A DNA stretch of 64,000 nucleotides from Rhodococcus opacus (GTDB taxonomy: Bacteria; Actinomycetota; Actinomycetes; Mycobacteriales; Mycobacteriaceae): contig NZ_JAAXPA010000006.1 in assembly GCF_012396235.1 (NCBI RefSeq), positions 186,001 to 250,000 on the forward strand, written 5' to 3'. The position numbers and the translations under genes were made by a program. Under the pieces are notes generated by a model. It did no database searches. It was not told the origin of the DNA and saw nothing but the letters and a program-made list of their open reading frames with translations. Below, in pieces: positions 16,809 to 25,124 of the stretch (its first letter is position 1; every line of letters starts with the position of its first letter).

Positions 16809-17714
16809 ATGACGCCACTGCAACGCTATATCGCCGAAGAGATCGCGATCGACCATGCCGACGGGCTGCTGTCCCGCCGGGAGGCGTTGCGAAGACTCGG
16901 ACTCATCGGCCTCGGCGTGGCGGCGGCGTCCTCGCTGCTCGCCGCGTGCGCCACCGACAGCGACGAGTCGCCGACCTCGGCGCCGGTGACGCCGGGCGGG
17001 GCGACGCCGCCGCCACCGGGAGCGGCCGAGGCAGTCGAGACCGAAGCGGTCACGTTCCCCGGCCCGGACGGCCGGGTCCTGCAGGGCGCGTGGGCCGACG
17101 CCGCCGCGCCCCGCGGAACGGTCCTCGTCATACACGAGAACAAGGGCCTCACCGACCACATTCGTTCGGTGGCGGGACGATTCGCGGGTTCCGGTTACTC
17201 CGCGCTCGCCCTCGACCTGCTCTCGGAAGAGGGCGGGACCGCGACGTTCACCGATCAAGCGCAGGCCACCGCCGCGCTGGCCACCGTGCCGCCGGCACGC
17301 TTCGTCGCCGACATGAAGGCCGGGATCGACGAACTCGGGCGTCGGGTGCCGGACGAGAAGATGGCGGCGGTGGGGTTCTGCTTCGGCGGCGGGATGGTGT
17401 GGCGACTCCTCGCGTCCGGAGAGCCGCGGCTGGCGGCGGCGGTCCCCTTCTACGGTCCCCTGCCCGAGGGCGCCGACTTCTCCGGGTCGAAGGCCGCGGT
17501 CCTCGCCCTGTACGCGGAATTGGACGCCCGGGTGAACGCGTCCCGCGACGCCGCGGCCGCCGCACTCGCGAAGGCGAGGCTACCGCACGAGATCGTCACG
17601 GTTCCGGGCGCCGATCACGCGTTCTTCAACGACACCGGGCCCCGCTACAACGCGACCGCGGCAGCCGAGGCCTACGAACGTGTCCTCGCCTGGTTCGGCG
17701 AATACCTGGGGTGA
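16809..17714 (+). CDS. Exported dienelactone-hydrolase-family lipoprotein
   Basis: The 301-residue protein starts with about 20 polar residues, then a Tat-like segment (RREALRRLGLIGLG) and a lipobox LLAAC (Cys47), so it is probably exported folded and lipid-anchored. A Pro/Thr linker leads to an alpha/beta-hydrolase domain of the dienelactone hydrolase family. The nucleophile is a cysteine in GFCFGG, the acid is in YAELDAR and the histidine in GADHAFFND. Start ATG 16809 has only a weak ribosome site; in-frame starts upstream also lack one. The exported location is unusual for a dienelactone hydrolase, so the physiological substrate is open. Its 3' end overlaps the convergent membrane-protein gene by 43 bp. 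Confidence 0.8.
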   Translation: MTPLQRYIAEEIAIDHADGLLSRREALRRLGLIGLGVAAASSLLAACATDSDESPTSAPVTPGGATPPPPGAAEAVETEAVTFPGPDGRVLQGAWADAAAPRGTVLVIHENKGLTDHIRSVAGRFAGSGYSALALDLLSEEGGTATFTDQAQATAALATVPPARFVADMKAGIDELGRRVPDEKMAAVGFCFGGGMVWRLLASGEPRLAAAVPFYGPLPEGADFSGSKAAVLALYAELDARVNASRDAAAAALAKARLPHEIVTVPGADHAFFNDTGPRYNATAAAEAYERVLAWFGEYLG

Positions 17715-18349
17715 GGCGGGCGCATCAGCAGTGCGGCCACGAGGAAGCAGACGGCTCCCACGAACGTGCCCAGATCGGCGATCGTCGCGTTCTTCAGCGC
17801 GTCGGTGCCGGGCACGATGTACGCGCCCACCGCGGACACCCCGAACGCTATCGACCCGATCATGTTCAGCCAGGTGCTGCGCCAGTTGCGGGCATGCGGA
17901 TCCCACAGCTTGTCGGTTTCGGTGGTGGCCACCACCGCCAGACCGCTGGCGACGAGGAACGCCGTCGACCCGAAGAGGTCGGGACGCCACCCCCACACCC
18001 GGTCCTCTTCGACGGTGAGGCTCTGGATCAGCACGACCCCGGTACTCACGTTGAACAGCAGGGTGCCGACGAACTGGATCAGCGCCGCCCACCAGTCGTA
18101 GCGTTCGACCGTCGCGGATTCCTCCCCGGGCACCGGCCTGCCGCTGAGCCGCAACTGGATGAATCCGGCGGTGGTGAAGAACAGCGACCCGACGAAGTAG
18201 GTGATGTTGTCGATCTCGGGGCCGACCGCCTGCCCGTACACCCGCGTGGCCGCCATCCCGAACAGGAAGGAGCCGATGACGAATCCCCAGGACTCCCGGC
18301 GCAGCCGGAGCGTTCGGCGAGGTGCGGACGAGGTGTGGTCACTCGACAC
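17672..18349 (-). CDS. Integral membrane protein, possible YrhK-like domains
   Basis: The 225-residue protein starts at GTG 18349 behind GAGGGGGTGA. It has about six hydrophobic segments. WGFVIGSFLFGMAA near 21-34 and FVGSLFFTTAGFIQL near 51-65 look like repeated short helical hairpins of YrhK type. Between them lie charged loops, and the C-terminus is basic and cytoplasmic. No catalytic motif is visible. I cannot assign a function. It is transcribed divergently from the Eis-type acetyltransferase gene. Confidence 0.65.
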   Translation of the reverse strand: MSSDHTSSAPRRTLRLRRESWGFVIGSFLFGMAATRVYGQAVGPEIDNITYFVGSLFFTTAGFIQLRLSGRPVPGEESATVERYDWWAALIQFVGTLLFNVSTGVVLIQSLTVEEDRVWGWRPDLFGSTAFLVASGLAVVATTETDKLWDPHARNWRSTWLNMIGSIAFGVSAVGAYIVPGTDALKNATIADLGTFVGAVCFLVAALLMRPPHPRYSPNQARTRS

Positions 18350-18468
18350 CGTGACGTCACCCCCTCACCGGTCGGCAAGGTCTCAGACTCTCCGAAGACA
18401 CGCACCGGGTCAAGGTCGGACGCCGAAATTCGGCTGCGAGTCCACGTGGGGTGTGCCAGTGTCGGGAC

Positions 18469-19677
18469 ATGACGACGACCACCGCCGGCATCACGATCAG
18501 AACGGCGACCGAACAGGACTGGCCGAAGATCACCCTGCTCAACGAGATCTGCTTCGTGACACCGCAGACCGAGGAGTTCACCGCCCACTGGAAGCAACTC
18601 GTCAGCGGCGCGCCGCCGATCATCGCGCTCGACGAGGACTCGGTGGTCGGCGCCACCATGGACATCCCCATGACCGTCACCGTTCCCGGTGGCGAAGGCG
18701 TTCCCGCGGCGGGTGTCACCGCGGTGACGGTCGCGCCCACCCATCGACGCCGCGGCCTCCTGCGCGCGCTCTACGCCGAACATCACGCCCGCATCCGGAC
18801 GTCGGGTGTCCCGCTGTCACTCCTCACGGCCAGCGAGGGCGGGATCTACGGACGCTTCGGGTACGGACCCGCGACCGTCGAGACCACGTCGAGCATCGAC
18901 CGCCGGTTCGCCGTGCCGCACCCGAAGGCACCGGACCCGGGTGGTGTGCGGATGGTCCATCCCGCGGAGGCCCGGGTGGCGTTCACCGACCTCTACGACC
19001 GCTGGCAACGGGTGACCCCGGGGGCGCAGGTCCGGCCCGGGATCGTGTGGAATCGGATCTTCGCCGACCGCGAGAGCGAGCGCGGCGGCGGCACAAGCCT
19101 GTTCGGGCTCGTGCACGACGACGGTTACGTGCTCTACCGTCGCGTGTCCGGCGACAACGGAACCGTCGCCCGGGTGGAGGAGATCCGCACGGTCACGCGG
19201 GACGCGCACGCGGCGTTGTGGCGGGCACTGCTCGGCCTGGACCTCGTGCGCCGCATCGAGGCGCACCTCACCCCCGAGGACCCGCTGCCGTATCTGCTGA
19301 CCGACGGCCGGCTGGTGCGCACCACCTCGCGCCACGACGAGCTGTGGGTCCGGATCATGGACGTGCCCGCCGCGCTCGAGGCCCGCAGGTACCGAACAGA
19401 CATCGACGTCGTGATCCAGGTCGACGACGGATTCCTGGACGCCGGTGGGCGGTTCGCGCTGACCGTGCGGGACGGCACCGCGATGTGCACCCCGACCGAC
19501 TCCGCCCCGCAGGTGGTGCTCGACCATGACGTGCTGGGCAGCCTGTATCTCGGCGCCCACCGGGCACGCACGTTCGCGGCCGCGAACCGGCTGCAGGCTG
19601 CGGACCCCGACGTCCTCGACCGTGTCGATCACGCCTTCGGCGCCGACCGCGACGCCCAGATGGGGTGGCCGTTCTAA
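18469..19677 (+). CDS. Eis-type GNAT N-acetyltransferase
   Basis: At 402 residues this fits the Eis family: an N-terminal GNAT domain, a second GNAT-like domain and a C-terminal sterol-carrier-like domain. The acetyl-CoA loop VTVAPTHRRRGLLRAL is at about 86-101. The TASEGGIYGRFGYG segment (about 122-135) holds the conserved Tyr used as general acid. The chain ends in Phe, and in Eis the terminal carboxylate takes part in catalysis. Members acetylate aminoglycosides, lysines or other amines; the natural substrate here is unknown. Start ATG 18469 is preferred over one six codons upstream because it begins at the conserved N-terminus. The stop overlaps that of the convergent LysR gene. Confidence 0.85.
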   Translation: MTTTTAGITIRTATEQDWPKITLLNEICFVTPQTEEFTAHWKQLVSGAPPIIALDEDSVVGATMDIPMTVTVPGGEGVPAAGVTAVTVAPTHRRRGLLRALYAEHHARIRTSGVPLSLLTASEGGIYGRFGYGPATVETTSSIDRRFAVPHPKAPDPGGVRMVHPAEARVAFTDLYDRWQRVTPGAQVRPGIVWNRIFADRESERGGGTSLFGLVHDDGYVLYRRVSGDNGTVARVEEIRTVTRDAHAALWRALLGLDLVRRIEAHLTPEDPLPYLLTDGRLVRTTSRHDELWVRIMDVPAALEARRYRTDIDVVIQVDDGFLDAGGRFALTVRDGTAMCTPTDSAPQVVLDHDVLGSLYLGAHRARTFAAANRLQAADPDVLDRVDHAFGADRDAQMGWPF

Positions 19678-20600
19678 CGGCCCGAACCGGCCTGTTTCGC
19701 GAACACCGCCCGCGCCCGTTCGGCGACGGCCCGGGCCCGCGCCGTGCTCCGCACACCCTTCAGCCGGGCGAGCACCACGGGCAGGCCGGGAACGTCGTCG
19801 GCGATCGGCAGCGTCGCGACGCGTCCGCCGTCGTAGGTCCGGCCCTCGGCGGGCCGCTGGTTGAGGATCGAGAAGCCGTGGCCGCGGGCGACGAGCCCGC
19901 GCACCGTTTCGTAGCTTGCGGACCGGTACCGGACCACCGGCGTGACCCCCGCGGCGGACAGCATCGCCAGGAAGTAGTCGCGGCTGCTCGGCAGGTCCAG
20001 CAACACCATGGGTTCGCCTTCGAGCTCGGCGAGCGTGATCGCGTCGTGGCCGGCGAGCCGGTGGTCGGGCGGAAGGATGACGTGCGGTCGGGCGACCCCG
20101 AGCGTCTCCGTCTCCATGTCGTCGCCCAGCGCGAGGTCGTACGTCAGGGCCAGTTCCGCGGTGCCGTTGCGCAGCGCCGCCCGCACCGCCTCCGCCTGCG
20201 TCTCGACGACCTCGACCTCCAGGTCGGGGTGCTGATCACGCAGGTCCGAGATCAGTGTCGGGAGGATGAACGGGGTGAGGGTGACGAAGCAGGCCAGGCG
20301 CACCGTTCCCCGGACGTTGTCCTCGTGGCCGCGGGCCGCGTCGAGAACCTCACCGAGGTGGGCGAGGACGCTGCGGGTGTCGCGGAGCATCTCCTCCCCC
20401 GCCGCGGTGAGGACCAGTCCGCGGGACCGTTGCCGGATGAAGAGCTGAGTGCCGATCTGGTGCTCGAGTTGGGAGATCGCCGAGGAGACCGCCGACTGCG
20501 CGACCATCAGTTCGTCGGCTGCCTTCGTCATGCTGGAGAAGTTCGCGGCCTCGACGAAATACCTGAGCTGGGTGAACGTCACGTCGGGTCGTCGTTGCAT
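19674..20600 (-). CDS. LysR-family transcriptional regulator
   Basis: The 308-residue protein has the standard N-terminal winged helix-turn-helix (FTQLRYFVEAANFSSMTKAADELMVAQSAVSSAISQLE, about 9-46) and a periplasmic-binding-like effector domain. Start ATG 20600 is preceded by GAGGAGAG. It lies 68 bp behind the APC permease in the same direction, so it probably belongs to the unit driven by promoter copy C and would regulate itself. NodD-type ATC-N9-GAT boxes occur at three promoters in this region. This is the only LysR gene in the window and so the best candidate to bind them. The inducer is unknown. Confidence 0.88.
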   Translation of the reverse strand: MQRRPDVTFTQLRYFVEAANFSSMTKAADELMVAQSAVSSAISQLEHQIGTQLFIRQRSRGLVLTAAGEEMLRDTRSVLAHLGEVLDAARGHEDNVRGTVRLACFVTLTPFILPTLISDLRDQHPDLEVEVVETQAEAVRAALRNGTAELALTYDLALGDDMETETLGVARPHVILPPDHRLAGHDAITLAELEGEPMVLLDLPSSRDYFLAMLSAAGVTPVVRYRSASYETVRGLVARGHGFSILNQRPAEGRTYDGGRVATLPIADDVPGLPVVLARLKGVRSTARARAVAERARAVFAKQAGSGR

Positions 20601-20668
20601 GCGCTCTCCTCGGGATCTGAGGCCACCAGGATCGCAGGTCTCCGACCGGGGAGCCACCCGCGACACCG

Positions 20669-22210
20669 TCAGCGGATGTCTGCCTTCACGAGGTCGGGGT
20701 CCTGCTCCGATCCGGGGCCGTCCTCCCGGGCGGGGCGCGGGCCGCTCGCGGACCGCACGGACTTGCCGCGCACGTATCCGACGGCGCCGAGGAGCGCGAG
20801 CACGGCCAGCGTTCCGAGGGTGAACAGTTCGAACGTCCCCTGGCTCACTCCCCAGATCTCCTCGAAGTCGTAGTCCAGGCCGAACACCGATTCCAGGGTT
20901 CCGGGGAAGACGGCCACCCAGGAGCCGAGCAGCACCCATGCGAAGCAGAGGATGCCGAGCACGCGGAAGCCCGCGTTTGCGGTGGGAACCCGGAAGGGCC
21001 GCACGACGTCCGGGAATCGTGTGCGCAGGCGGACCGCCGAAGGGATGACGATCAGGTAGCTGAGCAGGAACGTCGAGATCGAGATGGTGAGCACGACCGC
21101 GAAAATGGAACCACCGGAGCCGGTGATCTGCATGGCCGCGATCATGAAGACGGTGGCGACGAGTCCGGACAGGAAGTTGACGCGCACCGGCGTTCCGAGA
21201 CGCGGATGGAAGCGGCCGAAGAACCCGCCGAAGAACGCGCCGTCGGCCGCGGCCATGGCCTGCATGCGGTCGCTGATGATCATCCACGCCGCGCCCTGGG
21301 TCATCAGGATGACCGCGAAGATCACCCCGGTCACGGTGAGCATGGCGGGTGCGGCGGGACCGTAGACGCTGTACACGGTCGCGACCGCCTCGAGAAGTCC
21401 GCCGACACCGGTGATGTCGTCTGCGGGGACGACGAGCAGGATGGCGAAGATCGGCAGCAGGTAGGACGCGGCGGCGATGGCGCAGGCGCGGGCGATCGAG
21501 ATCGGGACGTCGCGGGCGGGGTTCTTCATCTCCCCGGCGGCGCTGTTTCCGGATTCGAACCCGAGGTAGGAGAACAGCAGCAGCGGCGTCACGCCGAGGA
21601 GCCCGGTCAGGGTGGGGCTGAAGTCGCCCGCCGAGATGCCGGCGAATCCGTTCTTCGCGGCGTAGATGCCGGTGGTGACGAGGAAGAACAGCAGGAAGAC
21701 GATCTTGAGGAACGCACCGACCGTCGGAATCCATTTGCCGCGGGCCAGACTCACGACGGCCGCGAGCACCGTCAGCCAGATGAAGACGAGTTTGAACAGG
21801 TAGTCCGTCACCGATCCTTCCTCGAACGCGGTGACGTAGTGGTTCCAGGTCTCCGCGGCGATGAACGCCATGGACCCGCCGACCCACACGGGCTGGGTCA
21901 CCCACGTCAGCAGCGATGCGAGGGCGGCGAGGGGCCGGCCGAACGCTCTCCGGACCCACACGTACACACCGCCCTCGCCGGTGAACGTGCTGCCGATCTC
22001 GGCGAAGATAAGGCCGTACGGCAGCAGGAAGAACACCGCGAGAACCAATGCCCAGGTGAATGTCTCCGCGCCGAAGGTGGAGACCTGACCGAGAACCTCG
22101 ACCGACACGACCGCCGCGACGATGAGGAAGACGATGTCGAAACGGCCGAGTGACTTCTGGAGATGTTGCGTCTGTTCGTCCGCCAGGGCGGTGGGGGTGT
22201 TGTCGCTCAT
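20669..22210 (-). CDS. APC superfamily amino-acid/amine permease
   Basis: The 513-residue protein has about 12 hydrophobic segments. LGRFDIVFLIVAAVVSVE opens helix 1, and GEGGVYVWVRRAFG (about 79-92) is the conserved cytoplasmic motif of APC carriers. SYLGFESGNSAAGEMKNPARDVP (about 214-236) is the family hallmark. It resembles glutamate:GABA-antiporter-type permeases. Start 22210 follows CGAGGT. It lies between a 30-codon ORF behind promoter copy C and the LysR gene. It is divergent from the TMADH-like operon, so it probably imports the amine that operon uses. Confidence 0.85.
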   Translation of the reverse strand: MSDNTPTALADEQTQHLQKSLGRFDIVFLIVAAVVSVEVLGQVSTFGAETFTWALVLAVFFLLPYGLIFAEIGSTFTGEGGVYVWVRRAFGRPLAALASLLTWVTQPVWVGGSMAFIAAETWNHYVTAFEEGSVTDYLFKLVFIWLTVLAAVVSLARGKWIPTVGAFLKIVFLLFFLVTTGIYAAKNGFAGISAGDFSPTLTGLLGVTPLLLFSYLGFESGNSAAGEMKNPARDVPISIARACAIAAASYLLPIFAILLVVPADDITGVGGLLEAVATVYSVYGPAAPAMLTVTGVIFAVILMTQGAAWMIISDRMQAMAAADGAFFGGFFGRFHPRLGTPVRVNFLSGLVATVFMIAAMQITGSGGSIFAVVLTISISTFLLSYLIVIPSAVRLRTRFPDVVRPFRVPTANAGFRVLGILCFAWVLLGSWVAVFPGTLESVFGLDYDFEEIWGVSQGTFELFTLGTLAVLALLGAVGYVRGKSVRSASGPRPAREDGPGSEQDPDLVKADIR

Positions 22211-22277
22211 CGATGTACCTCGTTGCTGGAGCCGATGGGAATGTGCTTGCGCGCTGCCGGTTTTCAGTCGGCCGGTT

Positions 22278-22370
22278 TCAGTCGGCGCGGTAGACGGTCC
22301 GCCCCTCCACCATGTCGGCGGCGCCGAAGATGCACCCTGTTTCAGCGGCTGCGGTCGAATCTGTGGTCAT
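22278..22370 (-). CDS. Candidate 30-residue small protein upstream of the APC permease
   Basis: This ORF starts at ATG 22370 after a GAGAGAGA ribosome site and ends at TGA 22278-22280. The peptide begins MTTDSTAAAETGCIFGAAD and ends EGRTVYRAD; it has one cysteine and no membrane segment. The shared TGTACAGATT promoter core lies about 54 bases before this ATG. At the NCS1 and flavin reductase genes the core lies 71 and 70 bases before the first start codon, which suggests that this ORF is the first gene of the unit and not just leader. The family is not recognised. It could be a leader peptide or a small partner protein. Confidence 0.45.
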   Translation of the reverse strand: MTTDSTAAAETGCIFGAADMVEGRTVYRAD

Positions 22371-22423
22371 GACGTCTCTCTCGTTGCAGTGATGCCGGTC
22401 ACTACTGTCGTCCGCACCCGGCA

Positions 22424-22472
22424 AATCTGTACAGCACAAAGATCCGGGGTACTGCATCAGTTCTCCAGATGC
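22424..22472 (-). promoter_or_regulatory. LysR-type box plus promoter core, copy C
   Basis: Read on the minus strand: GCATC-N9-GATGC, A, 19 bases, TGTACAGATT (core 22424-22433). This is the best-conserved of the three copies. It drives toward the 30-codon ORF, the APC permease and the LysR gene. Confidence 0.72.
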
Positions 22473-22488
22473 GGAGGCCGCCGGGTTG

Positions 22489-22507
22489 GCATCTGAATAA
22501 CTGATGC
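22489..22507. promoter_or_regulatory. Second perfect LysR-type box, facing the TMADH-like operon
   Basis: GCATC-N9-GATGC occurs again (22489-22493 and 22503-22507), 35 bases from the copy C box and about 90 bases before the TMADH-like start. On the plus strand a TTGACT (22529-22534) follows and may be the -35 of that operon. Two boxes in one divergent region suggest control in both directions. Confidence 0.6.
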
Positions 22508-22597
22508 AGTGGCACGGAAAGATCCTGTTGACTGTTGTGGTCGGGCGGACCGACGATTCTGGCACTGCACGAACCCGAACAGCGTGAGGAACCCACC

Positions 22598-24715
22598 GTG
22601 CGTGATCCGCGATACGACATCCTTTTCGAACCGGTCAAGATCGGACCGGTCACCGCCCGCAACAGATTCTTCCAAGTCCCGCACTGCAACGGCATGGGCT
22701 ACCGCGACCCCTCCGGGGAGGCGTACATGCGGCGCGTCAAGGCCGAGGGCGGCTGGGCCGTCGTCTGCACCGAGCAGGTCGAGATCCACCCCACCTCGGA
22801 CATCGGCCCGTTCATCGAACTACGCCTGTGGGACGACCAGGACCTGCCCGCCCTGACCCGGATCTCCGAGAAGATTCACGAGGGCGGCTCCCTCGCAGGC
22901 ATCGAACTCGCCCACAACGGCCTGAACAGCCCCAACCTGATCAGCCGCGAGACCCCACTCGGCCCGCAGAATCTGCCCGTCGTCTCCTGGAACTACGACC
23001 CCGTCCAGGCCAGGGCGATGACCAAGTCGGACATCGCCGACCTCCGGCACTGGCACAAGGAGGCGGTGCGCCGGTCGCTGAAGGCCGAATACGACATCGT
23101 CTACGTGTACGCCGGGCACGCGATCGGCGGCCTGCACCACTTCCTGTCCCGCCGCTACAACAACCGGTCGGACGAGTACGGCGGCAGCCTGACCAACCGG
23201 GTTCGCCTGCTCCGCGAGATCCTCGAGGATTCGCGTGAGGTCGCCGACGGGAAGGCCGCCGTGGCGTGCCGCATCTCGGTCGACGAACTCCTCGGCGACG
23301 AAGGGATCACCCGCAGCGAGATCGAGGACGTGATCGGCCTGCTCGGCGAGACCCCCGATCTGTGGGACTTCGTGCTGGGCAGCTGGGAGGACGACTCCGT
23401 CACCTCGCGGTTCGGTCCCGAGGCGGAGCAGGAACCGTATGTCCGCGGGCTGAAGCGACTCACCACGAAACCCGTCGTCGGCGTCGGCCGCTTCACCTCG
23501 CCCGACACGATGCTGCACCAGGTCAAGAGCGGCATCCTCGACTTCATCGGGGCGGCCCGCCCCTCGATCGCAGACCCGTACCTTCCCCGCAAGATCGAGG
23601 AGGGCAACCTCGAGGACATCCGGGAGTGCATCGGTTGCAACATCTGCGTGTCCGGTGACTTCACGATGTCCCCGATCCGCTGCACCCAGAACCCGACGAT
23701 GGGCGAGGAGTTCCGGCGCTGCTGGCACCCGGAGCGGATCAAGGTCCGCTCGACCGATTCGAACGTCCTCGTGGTCGGCGCCGGCCCCGCCGGACTCGAG
23801 GCGGCGCGCGCGCTCGGGCAACGCGGCTACCACGTCAGCCTCGCCGAGGCGAGCAGGCAACTCGGCGGCCGTGTGACCCGCGAGTCCAAGCTGCCCGGCC
23901 TGTCCGCGTGGATCCGCGTGGTCGACTACCGCGAACAGCAACTCCGCAAGCTCCCCGACGTCGACGTGTTCATGGAGAGCGAGATGACCGCGGACGACGT
24001 CATCGAGAACGACTTCCATCACGTGGTCGTCGCCACGGGCTCGCACTGGCGCCGCGACGGCGTCGGCCGGTGGCACACCCACGCCGTCCCCGTCGACGAG
24101 CACGCCGACGTCCTGACCCCCGACGACGTGATGGCGGGGCTCCGCCCCCGGGGCAACAAGGTCGTGCTCTTCGACGACGACCACTACTACCTCGGCGCGG
24201 TCGTCGCCGAACTCCTCGCGAAGGAGGGATTCGACGTCACCCTGATCACCCCGGCCGCGCACGTGTCGCAATGGACGACGAACACCATGGAGGTGGTCCG
24301 AATCCGCAAGCGAATCATCAAGGCCGGCGTGCACGTTCAGGTCAACCGCGCCGTCACCGCGGTCACCCCCCAGGGCGTGCGCACCGTGTGCGCGTTCACC
24401 GGCGACGAGCAGTTCGTCGACGCGGACAGCGTCGTCCTCGTCACCGCCCGACTCCCGCACGACGGGTTGTTCCACGAACTGCAGTCCCGCGAATCCGAAT
24501 GGGCCGACGCCGACCTGCGCAGTGTCCGCGGCATCGGCGACGCCTGGGCGCCGTCCACCATCGCGGCGGCGGTCTGGTCCGGGCACCGGTACGCCGAGGA
24601 ACTGGACGAACCACCCGCCCCGGGTCCGGTCGCCTTCCGACGCGAAGTCACCGGACTGTCCATCGAACCCGTCGAGAAATTCTCCGTCGCCCCGCTCGCC
24701 ACCGCACAGAACTGA
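22598..24715 (+). CDS. Trimethylamine/dimethylamine-dehydrogenase-like iron-sulfur flavoprotein
   Basis: The 705-residue protein aligns along its whole length with trimethylamine dehydrogenase as I recall it: an FMN TIM barrel starting DPRYDILFEPVKIGP, a 4Fe-4S site (Cys344, 347, 350, 362) and a C-terminal dinucleotide-binding half (VVGAGPAGLEAARALGQ near 388). The catalytic Tyr-x2-His is kept (Tyr171, His174), as is the WxxD motif (Trp263, Asp266). Of the three aromatic bowl residues of the trimethylamine enzyme, Tyr60 is Gln60 and Trp355 is Asp354. So the substrate is unlikely to be trimethylamine; an oxidative N-demethylation of another amine is inferred. Start GTG 22598 follows GAGGAA. 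It heads an operon with a cupin and an aldehyde dehydrogenase. Confidence 0.85.
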   Translation: MRDPRYDILFEPVKIGPVTARNRFFQVPHCNGMGYRDPSGEAYMRRVKAEGGWAVVCTEQVEIHPTSDIGPFIELRLWDDQDLPALTRISEKIHEGGSLAGIELAHNGLNSPNLISRETPLGPQNLPVVSWNYDPVQARAMTKSDIADLRHWHKEAVRRSLKAEYDIVYVYAGHAIGGLHHFLSRRYNNRSDEYGGSLTNRVRLLREILEDSREVADGKAAVACRISVDELLGDEGITRSEIEDVIGLLGETPDLWDFVLGSWEDDSVTSRFGPEAEQEPYVRGLKRLTTKPVVGVGRFTSPDTMLHQVKSGILDFIGAARPSIADPYLPRKIEEGNLEDIRECIGCNICVSGDFTMSPIRCTQNPTMGEEFRRCWHPERIKVRSTDSNVLVVGAGPAGLEAARALGQRGYHVSLAEASRQLGGRVTRESKLPGLSAWIRVVDYREQQLRKLPDVDVFMESEMTADDVIENDFHHVVVATGSHWRRDGVGRWHTHAVPVDEHADVLTPDDVMAGLRPRGNKVVLFDDDHYYLGAVVAELLAKEGFDVTLITPAAHVSQWTTNTMEVVRIRKRIIKAGVHVQVNRAVTAVTPQGVRTVCAFTGDEQFVDADSVVLVTARLPHDGLFHELQSRESEWADADLRSVRGIGDAWAPSTIAAAVWSGHRYAEELDEPPAPGPVAFRREVTGLSIEPVEKFSVAPLATAQN

Positions 24716-24723
24716 GGAACACC

Positions 24724-25089
24724 ATGACCGCAGTGCACCCGATCCCGACCGACGCCCGGAACATCGCGGCGATGACACCCAGCGCCTACGTCACCGCGGA
24801 CACGCTCCAGGCAGGCGATCCGAAGGAACACGAAATGGTCCACCTGAGCAGCGGGGACGAGAAGTTCACCATCGGCTCGTGGCGTGCGGAGCCGTATCGC
24901 GAGTACATCGAGTCGTACCCGGGCGACGAATACACCCGGGTGCTGGAGGGTTCGGTGACGTTGACAGCGGACGACGGCGTCGCACACACCTTCGGACCCG
25001 GCGACGCGTTCACCCTGACCAAGGGGTGGCGCGGCGAGTACCGCGTCGACGAGCCCCTGCTCAAACAGTTCGCCATCTATGTTCCCTGA
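24724..25089 (+). CDS. Cupin-domain protein
   Basis: The 121-residue protein is a single cupin domain of the ethanolamine-utilisation-like type. The first cupin motif is degenerate (PGDEYTRVLEGSVTLTADDG, about 62-81) and lacks the usual His-x-His metal pair. The second reads FGPGDAFTLTKGWRGEYRV. Such metal-poor cupins often bind small ligands without redox chemistry. It starts 8 bp after the TMADH-like stop with TGAGGA as ribosome site, so it is in the same operon. A role in binding the amine or its product is a guess. Confidence 0.75.
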   Translation: MTAVHPIPTDARNIAAMTPSAYVTADTLQAGDPKEHEMVHLSSGDEKFTIGSWRAEPYREYIESYPGDEYTRVLEGSVTLTADDGVAHTFGPGDAFTLTKGWRGEYRVDEPLLKQFAIYVP

Positions 25090-25124
25090 TCGCACACCAC
25101 CACTTTCGAGCCCGAGGGATGACG

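Noticed and set aside
22598..24715. TMADH-like protein as genuine trimethylamine dehydrogenase
   Set aside because: Two of three aromatic bowl residues are changed, so trimethylamine is not a safe call.
22820..24778. 652-codon minus-strand frame opposite the TMADH-like gene
   Set aside because: No motifs and shadow composition; the plus-strand protein aligns end to end with a known family.
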